This document shows positions 44,601 to 54,405 of a DNA stretch of 64,000 bases, piece after piece. Every line of letters starts with the position of its first letter. The stretch's first letter is position 1. The stretch lies in assembly GCF_000252855.1 (NCBI RefSeq), contig NC_017045.1, positions 744,001 to 808,000 of the forward strand, written 5' to 3'. Made by a program: the position numbers and the translations under genes. Below the pieces are notes generated by a model. The model had not been told where the DNA came from, made no database searches, and was given only the letters and a program-made list of their open reading frames with translations. Origin of the DNA: Riemerella anatipestifer ATCC 11845 = DSM 15868 (lineage in GTDB: Bacteria > Bacteroidota > Bacteroidia > Flavobacteriales > Weeksellaceae).

Positions 44601-46748
44601 GTGCATATTACTAAAGACAGTTTACAAGAATTAGAGTTTCCGCAGCTATTAGCGGAAATTATTCCATACGCCTATTCCTCAAAAATAGCTCAAAAAATTT
44701 CGGATTTAAAGCCTCTTAAAAAAGAGGAAGCCTTAATTTCATTAAAAAAAACTTCTGAATTTTTAAGCAGTTTTGAAAGTGAAAATATTATTCCTTTCAA
44801 TGAATATGAAGATGTGGAAACAGAGCTAAAACTGATGCTTATTGAAAATTTCCGATTAGAAAATAGGGCTTTTATAAAGATTAAAAATATCACTTCTCAA
44901 ATCGGAAAACTCCAAAAGTTCTTTCCACAATATTCGGAGATTTTTCCTGAATTATTGAAAGGTATAGAAACTCTTGATTTCAAAAAAGAAATTATTGAGA
45001 AAATAGATCACGTCTTTAACCGATTTGAAGAGGTTAAAAGTGATGCCTCTCCTACTTTAAAAGAACTCCGATATGAAATCCAAAAAGCTAAAAAAGCCAT
45101 AAATGAAAATTTCAATAGGGCTTTAGGAGTCTATTCTCAAAGTGATTTTTTAGACGAAATCCGAGAAACCATTATAGAGGATCAAAGGGTATTAGCTGTA
45201 AAATCGGGCTTCAAAAAAAGGGTGCAAGGTAGAGTTTTAGGTGTTTCAAAGACAGGTTCTATCACCTACATTCAACCAGAAACTGTAGTAAAACATTATT
45301 TTAAACTAAAAGAAAGTTTAGAAGAAGAAAAAAAAGAAATAGACCGTATTTTAAGAAAGCTAACCGCTGAAATAGCTGTATTTCAACCTGAAATAGCGTC
45401 TTATCAAAACTATATTTTTGACCTAGACCTTACAAGAGCTAAGGCTAAGTTTGCAGAAAAAGTAAATGCGGTGCTTCCTAAAATTAATGACCACCAAACA
45501 CTAAAACTAAGAGATGCCTATCATCCTCTATTATGGTTACAAAACAAGGCGGAGAACAAAGAAATTTTCCCACAAACCCTTGCTCTTACCGAACATAATA
45601 GAATCATTTGTATTTCTGGTCCAAATGCTGGTGGTAAATCAATTACATTAAAAACAGTAGGGTTGTTACAGCTTATGCTCCAATCGGGGATTTTAGTTCC
45701 TGTACACCCAAAATCCGAGATGTTTTTCTTTGATAAAGTAATGACAGATATTGGTGATAATCAATCTATTGAAAACCATCTTTCTACCTATTCGTCTAGA
45801 CTTAAGAAAATGTCGCACATTATCAGAAAAGCGGATAAAAATACATTACTACTCATAGACGAATTTGGAACTGGCTCCGACCCCGAACTTGGTGGTGCGT
45901 TGGCGGAAAGTTTTTTGGAGTTTTTCTACGAAAAAAAATCCTTTGCTATTATTACTACTCACTATACCAACATTAAGCTAGTAGTAGAACAACTCCCTAA
46001 TGCCCAAAATGCAGCAATGCTTTTTGATGAAAACAGCCTAGAACCCCTCTATAAATTAGAAATAGGACAGGCAGGAAGTTCGTTTACTTTTGAAGTGGCA
46101 GAAAAAAATAAAATTCCACCTTTCATCATTCGCTCGGCGAAAAGAAAAGTAGAGAAAGATGTGGTTAATTTAGATAAAACCATCGTAAAACTTCAACAAG
46201 AAAAATTTGAGGTAGAAAAACTAAAAACAGATTTGTCTCAGAAAAAAGAATCGGTAGAAGATAAACGAGACAATCTGCAAAAACTTAACGAGCAACTACA
46301 GCAGAAACTTTTTAACTTCCAAAAACTCTACGAAGAAGAACACCGAAAATTACAATTTGGGAATAAGGTAGAAAATTTTATTAAAGACTATATCAATGGG
46401 CGTTCTAGAAAAGAACTTGTCAAAGATTTTGTAAAAATATTAGAACAGGAGAAATACCGAAAGTTAGGCTCTGATAAAGATGAGTCTAAGAAATTACAAG
46501 TGATAAAACGCAAAATCACTCAACAGCTCAAAAGGAAAGAAGTCAAAGAGAAAATAGAAGAAACCAATCAAAAATTGGAAGAAAAAAAACAAAAAGAAAG
46601 AGCTGTTTGGTTAAAAGTGGGACAACGAGTGAGAATTACAGGAAGTACCAGCGTAGGCACTATTGAGAGTATTTCTAAAAATAAAGTAACCGTAAATTAT
46701 GGTTTATTTAAAACTCAAATCAATCCTGACGAACTAGAACGCGTATAA
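44601..46748 (+). CDS. mutS2: MutS2-type ATPase lacking the Smr domain
   Basis: A 715-residue MutS2 family protein: core/lever helices, ATPase with Walker A GPNAGGKS and Walker B LLIDEFGTGSDP, the THYTNIK block, then a long charged coiled coil (about 520-670) and a KOW-like end (GQRVRITGSTSVGTIESI). The C-terminal Smr nuclease domain of canonical MutS2 (about 780 residues) is absent. Roles described for MutS2 are suppression of recombination and rescue of collided ribosomes. The start is GTG, with the promoter box 4 nt upstream. Confidence 0.88.
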   Translation: MHITKDSLQELEFPQLLAEIIPYAYSSKIAQKISDLKPLKKEEALISLKKTSEFLSSFESENIIPFNEYEDVETELKLMLIENFRLENRAFIKIKNITSQIGKLQKFFPQYSEIFPELLKGIETLDFKKEIIEKIDHVFNRFEEVKSDASPTLKELRYEIQKAKKAINENFNRALGVYSQSDFLDEIRETIIEDQRVLAVKSGFKKRVQGRVLGVSKTGSITYIQPETVVKHYFKLKESLEEEKKEIDRILRKLTAEIAVFQPEIASYQNYIFDLDLTRAKAKFAEKVNAVLPKINDHQTLKLRDAYHPLLWLQNKAENKEIFPQTLALTEHNRIICISGPNAGGKSITLKTVGLLQLMLQSGILVPVHPKSEMFFFDKVMTDIGDNQSIENHLSTYSSRLKKMSHIIRKADKNTLLLIDEFGTGSDPELGGALAESFLEFFYEKKSFAIITTHYTNIKLVVEQLPNAQNAAMLFDENSLEPLYKLEIGQAGSSFTFEVAEKNKIPPFIIRSAKRKVEKDVVNLDKTIVKLQQEKFEVEKLKTDLSQKKESVEDKRDNLQKLNEQLQQKLFNFQKLYEEEHRKLQFGNKVENFIKDYINGRSRKELVKDFVKILEQEKYRKLGSDKDESKKLQVIKRKITQQLKRKEVKEKIEETNQKLEEKKQKERAVWLKVGQRVRITGSTSVGTIESISKNKVTVNYGLFKTQINPDELERV

Positions 46749-46815
46749 AGTTCTATCTTTATTTCAACCAAATAATTGATTCAGTTGAATCTCAACCAAT
46801 TCAAAAATAAAAACA

Positions 46816-48942
46816 ATGACTCTAGTACAATATATACAGGCTCTATCGCAACTGCAACCCAAATCTATAGAAAACACACTAACTCTTCTTGCCGAAGGTG
46901 GAACTATTCCCTTTATTTCTCGCTACCGAAAAGATGCAACAGGCAACTTAGACGAAGTTGCCATAGAACAAATTCAGAAACTTCAAAAACAGTACGAGGA
47001 AATCGTCAAGAGAAAAGAAAGTATTTTAAAATCAATAGAAGAGCAGAATAGCCTTACGCCTGAACTTCAACAAAAAATTGAACAATCATTTAGCCTACAA
47101 GAATTAGAAGATTTATATCTACCTTACAAAAAGAGAAGAAAAACTAAAGCGGATACTGCTAGAGAAAGCGGATTAGAGCCTTTGGCTAAAATCATTATGG
47201 CTCAAAACGCTAATCACTTAGAACACACCGCACAAAAGTATATTTCTGATAAAATATCCACCGCCCAAGAATCCTTGGATGGAGCTTGTAATATTATCGC
47301 AGAATGGATTAACGAAAATCTATTCATAAGAAAACGCCTAAGACAACTGTTTCAACGACAGGCTAAAATTACTAGTAAAATCACAAAAAAAGCCAAAGAA
47401 AACGAGGACGAAGCTCAGAAATATCAACAATATTTTGATTGGAGCGAAGTTTTACTCAAAGCTCCCTCCCATAGGTTGTTAGCTCTATTAAGAGCAGAAA
47501 ACGAGGGCTTCATCAAACTTAAAATTGAAATAGATAATGATGAAGCAATTGATTTTATAGAAAAAAGCATCATTAAAAATAATAACGAAACTGCTCACTA
47601 CATCAGCACCGCCATAAAAGATGCCTATAAACGCCTTTTAGAACCTTCTATCGCTAACGAAATTTTACAAGAAGCCAAAAGCAAAGCAGATGATAAGGCC
47701 ATTAGTATATTTTCGGAAAACCTTAAGCAACTGCTACTTGCCGCTCCACTCGGTGAAAAAAGAATTTTAGCCATAGACCCTGGCTACCGTACAGGTTGTA
47801 AAGTGGTGTGTTTAGATGAAAAGGGAGATTTGCTTTACAACGAAACTATTTACCCTCACGCTCCTCAAAATGAGACAGGAGTTGCAATGAAAAAAATCCG
47901 TAGTATGGTTAATGCTTACCAAGTAGAAGCCATCGCCATAGGAAATGGAACTGCGAGTAGAGAAACAGAAGCATTCATCAAAAAAATAGCCTTTGATAAA
48001 GATTTACAGGTGTTTGTAGTATCAGAAGCAGGTGCTTCAGTCTATTCGGCAAGCAAAATTGCTAGAGAAGAGTTTCCTAACTATGATATTACCGTTCGTG
48101 GGGCTGTATCCATCGGAAGACGACTTTCTGACCCATTAGCAGAACTTGTAAAAATAGACCCCAAAAGTATCGGAGTTGGGCAGTATCAGCACGATGTGGA
48201 TAGCACCAAACTTAAAGAAGAGCTAGACAACACGGTAATCCACTGTGTAAATGCCGTAGGCGTTAACCTGAACACCGCTAGCCAATCTCTACTGAGCTAT
48301 GTGTCTGGCATTGGAGAAAAAATAGCAGAGAATATCGTAAAATATCGCTCGGAAAACGGGGCTTTTAGAACAAGAGCAGAACTGAAAAAAGTCCCTCGTT
48401 TGGGAGAAAAAGCATTCCAACAAGCGGCAGCTTTTGTACGCATTAAAGACTCAGAAAACCCGTTAGACAATTCGGCTGTACACCCAGAATCTTACGTTAC
48501 TGTAGAAAAAATGGCTAAAGATTTAGGACTAAAAACCAAGGAGCTCATTGCCAACAAAGAGCAAATCCAAAAAATAATCCCAGAGAAATATACGACTCCA
48601 GAAGTGGGAATTTTAGGAATTAAAGATATTTTAAAAGAATTAGAAAAACCAGGGTTAGACCCTCGCCAACAAGCTAAAGTATTTGAATTTAATCCTAATA
48701 TTAAAACAATTGCCGATATAAAAGTAGGTCTGTCTCTACCTGGAATTGTAAACAATATTACGGCGTTTGGTTGCTTTGTTGATATTGGTATTAAGGAAAG
48801 TGGACTTATACATATCTCCCAACTTACCGATGGTTTTGTATCTGATGTTAATGAGGTAGTAAAACTTCACCAAACTGTAGAAGTACAAGTTTTAGAAATA
48901 GACGAAGTACGAAAAAGGATTGGGCTAAAACTTATTAAGTAG
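46816..48942 (+). CDS. tex: Tex family S1 RNA-binding protein
   Basis: A 708-residue Tex protein: helical N-terminal region (ENTLTLLAEGGTIPFISRYRK), the YqgF/RNase H-like domain (RILAIDPGYRTGCKVVCLDE), helix-hairpin-helix motifs (SGIGEKIAENIVKYR) and a C-terminal S1 domain (VNNITAFGCFVDIGIKESGLIHISQL). Tex proteins bind RNA and act with the transcription machinery. It starts 67 nt after mutS2 and no clear promoter is seen between them. Confidence 0.94.
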   Translation: MTLVQYIQALSQLQPKSIENTLTLLAEGGTIPFISRYRKDATGNLDEVAIEQIQKLQKQYEEIVKRKESILKSIEEQNSLTPELQQKIEQSFSLQELEDLYLPYKKRRKTKADTARESGLEPLAKIIMAQNANHLEHTAQKYISDKISTAQESLDGACNIIAEWINENLFIRKRLRQLFQRQAKITSKITKKAKENEDEAQKYQQYFDWSEVLLKAPSHRLLALLRAENEGFIKLKIEIDNDEAIDFIEKSIIKNNNETAHYISTAIKDAYKRLLEPSIANEILQEAKSKADDKAISIFSENLKQLLLAAPLGEKRILAIDPGYRTGCKVVCLDEKGDLLYNETIYPHAPQNETGVAMKKIRSMVNAYQVEAIAIGNGTASRETEAFIKKIAFDKDLQVFVVSEAGASVYSASKIAREEFPNYDITVRGAVSIGRRLSDPLAELVKIDPKSIGVGQYQHDVDSTKLKEELDNTVIHCVNAVGVNLNTASQSLLSYVSGIGEKIAENIVKYRSENGAFRTRAELKKVPRLGEKAFQQAAAFVRIKDSENPLDNSAVHPESYVTVEKMAKDLGLKTKELIANKEQIQKIIPEKYTTPEVGILGIKDILKELEKPGLDPRQQAKVFEFNPNIKTIADIKVGLSLPGIVNNITAFGCFVDIGIKESGLIHISQLTDGFVSDVNEVVKLHQTVEVQVLEIDEVRKRIGLKLIK

Positions 48943-48981
48943 ATAATGTTTACAAAAATTTCCTTATCAAATAAAAATAAC

Positions 48982-48989
48982 TATTTTTG
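48982..48989 (+). promoter_or_regulatory. -7 box of pdhB
   Basis: TATTTTTG, a full TAnnTTTG match, 20 nt before the ATG at 49010. Confidence 0.6.
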
Positions 48990-49009
48990 CATATCAATAC
49001 TTAAAGACA

Positions 49010-49993
49010 ATGAAAGAATATACATTTAGAGAAGTCATCGCACAAGCTATGAGCGAGGAGATGCGTAAAGATGAATCTATCTACCTTATAGGAGAAGAAG
49101 TAGCAGAATACAACGGAGCTTATAAAGCATCTAAAGGAATGCTAGATGAGTTTGGTCCTAAAAGAGTAATAGATGCACCTATTGCAGAAGGTGGTTTTGC
49201 GGGGATTTCTGTGGGTGCAGCGATGAATGGTAACCGCCCTATTGTAGAATTTATGACTTTCAATTTCTCTTTAGTAGCTATAGACCAAATCATTAGTAAC
49301 GCTGCTAAAATGTATCAAATGAGTGGTGGACAATGGAATATACCAATCGTGTTTAGAGGTCCTACAGGTTCTGCGGGACAGCTAGGAGCTACACACTCAC
49401 AAGCATTTGAAAGCTGGTATGCTAACTGCCCTGGTCTAAAGGTGGTAGTACCATCTAACCCTTATGATGCTAAAGGATTACTTAAAACCGCTATACAAGA
49501 TAACGACCCTGTAATTTTTATGGAGTCTGAACAAATGTATGGTGATAAAATGGAGATTCCAGAGGAAGAATACTATATTCCAATAGGTAAAGCTGACATT
49601 AAAAAAGAAGGTAAAGATGTTACTTTAGTTTCTTTCGGTAAAATTATGAAATTGGCTTTACAAGCAGCTGAAGAACTAGAAAAAGAAGGTATTTCTGTAG
49701 AAGTGATAGACTTAAGAACGGTTCGTCCTTTAGATTATGATACTGTTTTAGCATCCGTTAAAAAGACCAATCGTTTGGTAGTACTAGAAGAGGCTTGGCC
49801 ATTTGGTTCAGTAGCTTCAGAAATCACTTATATGGTTCAGCAAAAAGCGTTTGACTACCTGGATGCTCCTATCAAGAGAATTACAACTCCTGATGCTCCT
49901 GCACCATATTCGGCAGCGTTATTCGCGGAGTGGTTCCCTAAATTAGAAAAAGTAAAAGAGGAAATTAAAAAAGCGCTTTACATTAAAAACTAA
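49010..49993 (+). CDS. pdhB: Pyruvate dehydrogenase E1 component, beta subunit
   Basis: A 327-residue transketolase-like beta subunit. It opens YTFREVIAQAMSEEMRKDE, has the thiamine-site VGEEVAEYNGAYKASKGM-type region, the FMTFNFSLVAIDQI block and the C-terminal transketolase domain (VEVIDLRTVRPLDYDTVLASVKKTNRLVVLEEAWPFG split across two strands). It pairs with an E1 alpha subunit and E2/E3 to convert pyruvate to acetyl-CoA; those partners are not next to it. No classical terminator precedes the mobile element at 50022, whose end hairpin may serve. Confidence 0.92.
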   Translation: MKEYTFREVIAQAMSEEMRKDESIYLIGEEVAEYNGAYKASKGMLDEFGPKRVIDAPIAEGGFAGISVGAAMNGNRPIVEFMTFNFSLVAIDQIISNAAKMYQMSGGQWNIPIVFRGPTGSAGQLGATHSQAFESWYANCPGLKVVVPSNPYDAKGLLKTAIQDNDPVIFMESEQMYGDKMEIPEEEYYIPIGKADIKKEGKDVTLVSFGKIMKLALQAAEELEKEGISVEVIDLRTVRPLDYDTVLASVKKTNRLVVLEEAWPFGSVASEITYMVQQKAFDYLDAPIKRITTPDAPAPYSAALFAEWFPKLEKVKEEIKKALYIKN

Positions 49994-50021
49994 AAAGCCT
50001 ACCTCAATATCAAATTTGATA

Positions 50022-50478
50022 GAATCCGTCTCACGACTGAGGCGGATTTTTTTTATATAATGGGGTTCAATAATTTTGGATACATGGAATTATTTTCATG
50101 TATTTATCTGGATTCATGTGAATGTATAAATTTTAAAGCATATAATCAGTCGTAGTTGTTTTTATTTCCTCCACTTTTGAGAAATTGATTCCCCAGAGCC
50201 ATCCCGTGCGTGTCGTCAGTAATATCATCGACAAAATTTCTATTGAACCTTTACTTAAGGCGTGTAAAAAAGAAGGCAATCCAAGTTATCATCTTAAAAT
50301 GATGCTTAGCCTATATGGAGAATACCTACTCCAGCAGAAGGATAGAGAAACTCACTCGTGAAAATGTCAACTTTATGTGGCTCTCGGGCATGCAGAGAGT
50401 GGATCATAACACCATTGCCCGTTTTAGAAGCCAGTGCCTATAAAAAATCCGCCTCAATAAGTTGTGAGACGGATTCAT
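50022..50478 (+). mobile_element. Miniature element derived from an IS1182-type transposon, copy A
   Basis: 457 bp bounded by GAATCCGTCTCA and TGAGACGGATTC as terminal inverted repeats. Each end also folds by itself (AATCCG..CTCA / TGAG..CGGATT). Inside is a decayed transposase N-terminus, read from about 50150: EKLIPQSHPVRVVSNIIDK, then IEPLLKACKKEGNPSYH, and in another frame ENVNFMWLSGMQRVDHN, the block that follows in IS1182/DUF772 transposases. It lost nine bases relative to copy B. It cannot move itself. A 3-bp ATA flanks both ends. Confidence 0.75.
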
Positions 50479-50498
50479 AAAAGGGATTAGTTATCAAA

Positions 50499-53291
50499 CT
50501 AATTAATTATTAACTTATAAGAAAATCTTTTTCTACCCTCTATCACAATTATGTAAACACCTTTTGGTAGATTTTGATTTATTAAGGAAAACTTTTGGTT
50601 GTTCACATTATTGGTTTCGTATAATAATTTTCCTGACAAATCAAACAAAGAAACTTTAGATATTGGAAATCTGGACTCTATGATAGTAGGCTCACCTTGT
50701 CTGGAGGGATTTGGATACATTCTTATTTCATCAGAAGTTTGAGTTTCTTTCGTACCGAGTGTGGTATCGTTTACTTCAAAGTATACTCTATTGGATACCT
50801 CTGTATAAGAATCATTGGTAAAGATTACCGCAAAGTACTGACCTGCTTCAGAGGGCAAAGCATCATCTGATATAGTCTTTTGTCCTTCCGGCTGTCCATC
50901 AAAGTATGTATAGCTGTATCCTGATTCCTCTGTAGAGTCTGTGCTAGGATTATCCCCTTTTTTATAGATTCCTATCCAGTCTTTTGCAATTCCGGGGGCA
51001 TCCGTCCAGCTTGCTACAATACTTTCGCCTAGTTCGTACTGAGGTTTATTGAGCATAAGATTTGTAACAAGATTTCCCACTTTAAAGAAAACCTTATTCC
51101 CAATAGTCATATCTGTATTCTCTACATAATATTCTGCATAGTAGTATCCAGGATTGAGGTTCGGCACACTTACAGTAGCAGAACTAGCTGTAACAGGAAT
51201 CTCTGCCCCCGGAAGTCCGTTTCCGTAATTTTTGCCTACTTTAAATATTGCAATTTTATCTGTTGGGAGTTTATCTGAGTTTTCGTAAGACAGTATAACG
51301 GTTTCTCCCGCAGCGTACTCTGTTTTATCCGTACTTAAAACAGGTTTTTTTCCTACATAAAATAAATCACTTTGTGCAAGAATGGTATATCCTGAATTTT
51401 TAAATAATGCTGCGTAATACCGCCCTGGCAGAAATGAATACTTTACATTTCCTCCAGCTACTCCCACATTTTCAAAAGAAATAGTTCCCGCAATATTGCC
51501 ATTAGTATATTCCCATGCCCATGAATAATTTGATGAACCCAAAGCTCCAGGGGTCTGTGACGGCTGATATATCCCAACCCAAGCAGAAGAGGATGGTGAT
51601 CCATTTGAAAATGTAATCTTTATATTATCTGTCAATTTATAATAATCAGAATTTGAAGCGATGGAAGGAGCCTCAGTTGCTGTACTTCCTATTATTTGAA
51701 ATTTCTTTGCCTCGCTCCATGGAGACCATTCTAAATTTTGATCTCTATGTCTCGTTTTGACATAATAATAACCATTGCTAAGCTGATTTTCTGCTAAGTG
51801 AAGTTTCATCAAATCTTCTCCCGCATTAATATCCGCAGATTCATCTTCCTGACCATTTAATTTCCCGAAAAGATTTTCATAATCTCTGTACAGTTCTAAA
51901 ACTGGATTAGAAAAATCTTCTGTTTTAGAGACAAGAAACTCGGAAGTATTGATGGGTTCTGACGAAGGCGAAGAATAAGCCGATGAAAATATATCCGCCG
52001 GCTGAGTGATAGGCGTAGAAAAATCGGTAATGATGGAAGGCTTATTTGGTTTTGGCTGGTTTTTCTTATGATGAAAGCTATCTACCAGCACATTATTTTT
52101 TTCTCCGTTTCTGCTGCCTATGGAGTAAGCTTCTACTGAAAACTCCTTATTAATGACATCTATATCAATGATTTGATATATCCAATTTGGAAGTGTTTTT
52201 TGAATTTCAGGAAAATCCTTTTCTGTACTCATTCCCCAGTATTGATCCCAAGCCGTTCCCCCAGATATGATGTTATAGACTTTATGATTTTTTATCTGTC
52301 CTCTAGAATACAGATGGTGGTGTGCCCCTATATGGAGTATAAATTTTTCAGACTCTAAAAGCTCAGGAAAAGCTCTTGTTCTTATCCATTCAGATACATC
52401 TCCTACATATTGCTCTGCTTGATAGGGACGATGTCCAAGAGAGACAATCCACTCCACCGTGGTATCATCTTTAGCTTTGCTAAGAATGGTTTTAAGCCAA
52501 GCAAGCTGTTCTTCACCATTTGTTGATGTATATTCAGTATCAAAACAAATAAAAAGTACATTTCCAGCCTGTCTAGCATAGTATTTTTCCGTACCAGAAA
52601 AAACACCTTGATAGGACATCTCATCTAATATAAAATGTTTTTCATAGGCTTGTATACCGAGCGTTCCGTAAGTCTCATGATTCCCAACCAGTGTCTGGAT
52701 AGGAAGATACCCAGAAAGTGCCCTGTTTTTCTTAAAATGAACATTCCTGTAATGATCTAGTGTACCGGTATCTACCTGATCACCAACCATTACTGTCATT
52801 GCAACATTATCACAAGGATCGTTTGCCGCGCCCCATTTTTCTGCTATTTTGTTTTTTGCAGCCGCTACAAGTCTATCAAAACGATCTACATAGCGCAACT
52901 GATTGTCACCTAAAACCAAAAATCTAATGTGACCATCTGAAGTAGCCGCCTGTCCGTTTATTGGTAATGTCTTAAAACTCAGTATCTCGCCGATATTGTT
53001 ACCATACTTTACACGGTAATAGTATTTTGTATTAGGCTGAAGTCCGGTAAGCTTTACCGTATAATAATGATAAGATCCTACTCCAGAAAAGGTAGTATAG
53101 AACCCCGTAGAAGAGACATCTAAAGAGGACGGATCTGTTCCAAACTCAACTAAAGATACTGGATCTGGAGTATCTGCTATCCAATTTACATAGACAGAAT
53201 TTTGTGTCACTGCCTGTAGGTAAGGTTCTATTGTCTGAGCTCCAAAATATGAACCCAGAAAAACTAAACAAAAAAGGATACTTTTTTTCAT
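50499..53291 (-). CDS. T9SS-exported metallophosphoesterase with N-terminal fibronectin-like domain
   Basis: A 930-residue secreted protein. After the signal (ILFCLVFLGSYFGAQ) comes a purple-acid-phosphatase N-terminal FN3-like domain (about 20-115), then the calcineurin-like domain with VLGDNQ, VGDQVD, VGNHETYG, SLGHRP and GAHHHLYSRG as metal-ligand blocks (about 125-400). Three or more Ig-like repeats follow (each with WxGIYxxG/KIAIFKVG patterns, about 540-830) and a T9SS type A sorting tail (MYPNPSRQGEP...VSLFDLSGKLLYETN). It probably releases phosphate from extracellular substrates. It lies between the two miniature elements. Confidence 0.9.
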   Translation of the reverse strand: MKKSILFCLVFLGSYFGAQTIEPYLQAVTQNSVYVNWIADTPDPVSLVEFGTDPSSLDVSSTGFYTTFSGVGSYHYYTVKLTGLQPNTKYYYRVKYGNNIGEILSFKTLPINGQAATSDGHIRFLVLGDNQLRYVDRFDRLVAAAKNKIAEKWGAANDPCDNVAMTVMVGDQVDTGTLDHYRNVHFKKNRALSGYLPIQTLVGNHETYGTLGIQAYEKHFILDEMSYQGVFSGTEKYYARQAGNVLFICFDTEYTSTNGEEQLAWLKTILSKAKDDTTVEWIVSLGHRPYQAEQYVGDVSEWIRTRAFPELLESEKFILHIGAHHHLYSRGQIKNHKVYNIISGGTAWDQYWGMSTEKDFPEIQKTLPNWIYQIIDIDVINKEFSVEAYSIGSRNGEKNNVLVDSFHHKKNQPKPNKPSIITDFSTPITQPADIFSSAYSSPSSEPINTSEFLVSKTEDFSNPVLELYRDYENLFGKLNGQEDESADINAGEDLMKLHLAENQLSNGYYYVKTRHRDQNLEWSPWSEAKKFQIIGSTATEAPSIASNSDYYKLTDNIKITFSNGSPSSSAWVGIYQPSQTPGALGSSNYSWAWEYTNGNIAGTISFENVGVAGGNVKYSFLPGRYYAALFKNSGYTILAQSDLFYVGKKPVLSTDKTEYAAGETVILSYENSDKLPTDKIAIFKVGKNYGNGLPGAEIPVTASSATVSVPNLNPGYYYAEYYVENTDMTIGNKVFFKVGNLVTNLMLNKPQYELGESIVASWTDAPGIAKDWIGIYKKGDNPSTDSTEESGYSYTYFDGQPEGQKTISDDALPSEAGQYFAVIFTNDSYTEVSNRVYFEVNDTTLGTKETQTSDEIRMYPNPSRQGEPTIIESRFPISKVSLFDLSGKLLYETNNVNNQKFSLINQNLPKGVYIIVIEGRKRFSYKLIIN

Positions 53292-53503
53292 AATTAAAAT
53301 TTTTCACAAAAGTATCCTCTTAGTATTAACTACATTTTAAGCACTTGTTATAATTAGATTAATTATTAAACTCAAAATGCACCTATCTAAGTAGATTTAT
53401 AATTGTAATAAACTAACTTTCAATATTTTAAAATACTTATTTAATGGATAATTAGGGGACACCATTATTAATAATTTTATACACAAGGTGGAAGGCAACA
53501 GAG

Positions 53504-53938
53504 CTAGGGAGTAAGTCTATTTTGAAAAAGAATATAGGATTTAATAAATGCCTCTTTTTCTTTATCTGTCCAGCTCATGAGTTCATTAAACAAGTTTTCA
53601 AATTCGTTTGGATTTTCAACAGGTATACCTATGAGTCTTCTGTTCTTTGTTATTCTATTCTCCATCACTAGAGCATACCCAACAAAACAATTATTTTTTT
53701 CTTTGGAGTAGACAGGTGTGTAGGTAAAGAAATATTTATTTTCTATATGATTGGTAAAAGGTTTGCCCTGTGCATATTGGTCATGAATATCTAGCCTTGG
53801 CTGATCAAAAGCCCAAGACATATACTGAAAGTCTTCAAGGCTAGTGATACATTTATTATTTTGACCGAAAAAATATGGACCAATAAGTATAGATAACGCA
53901 AAAGCTATCTTTAGTCCTGTTTGTTTTAAGTTTTTCAT
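53504..53938 (-). CDS. Hypothetical secreted protein
   Basis: A 144-residue protein with a signal peptide (GLKIAFALSILIGPYFFGQ) and a mature part of about 120 residues I do not recognise. It has two Cys (NNKCITSLEDF and NNCFVGYALV) that could pair, an FFTYTPVYSKEKN strand region and a C-terminal charged helix (SWTDKEKEAFIKSYILFQ). It is in the patch between the miniature elements, on the strand of the metallophosphoesterase but 210 nt upstream of it. Confidence 0.6.
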   Translation of the reverse strand: MKNLKQTGLKIAFALSILIGPYFFGQNNKCITSLEDFQYMSWAFDQPRLDIHDQYAQGKPFTNHIENKYFFTYTPVYSKEKNNCFVGYALVMENRITKNRRLIGIPVENPNEFENLFNELMSWTDKEKEAFIKSYILFQNRLTP

Positions 53939-53951
53939 GTGATATTATTAT

Positions 53952-54165
53952 CTAGTGGTTTTTCAGTTCCGTGAGTGTATATAGCTTGCTTTTTAGCACA
54001 TCTATTTCGGATTGCAAGTATTTCAGTTCAGCATTATTCGTGGCAGACGAACAGGTATAGTGCCTCCTCAGCTTTATATCTTTCTGAAGCATATCGTGCT
54101 TATTCAGCCTGAAGCAAAAAAAGCAGCATTGCAATTAATATAATGATTTCCAATATATTATTCAT
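53952..54165 (-). pseudogene. Small membrane/coiled-coil gene, probably frameshifted at a T7 tract
   Basis: Reading the minus strand, an ATG at 54165 starts MNNILEIIILIAMLLF, a single membrane segment, but stops after 21 codons. The adjacent frame continues CFRLNKHDMLQKDIK and ends in a heptad-like helix (LKYLQSEIDVLKSKLYTLTEL) at 53952. The two frames meet at seven T (54116-54122). Joined, they would make a protein of about 70 residues with an anchor plus coiled coil. It lies 13 nt upstream of the secreted-protein gene. Confidence 0.35.
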
Positions 54166-54405
54166 TCCATTATTCTTCTTTAAAAATGCTCGGAAGGAGA
54201 ATCGCCACGGAAAGAATAGCTGCCTGAATGCTTGCACCCCTAGTTTTTCAGGTGTTTGTTTTTTTAACAATAACTTTCGTCGCCTAGCACAAGGCTAGCA
54301 TCCAGATTCCCATCCCGATGAATATACAATTATACGATAAAAAAAATACAGCGACAAATCTGGAAGTGCAGTACCTATCATGATTAGCCCGTTTCTGAAA
54401 GAAGG

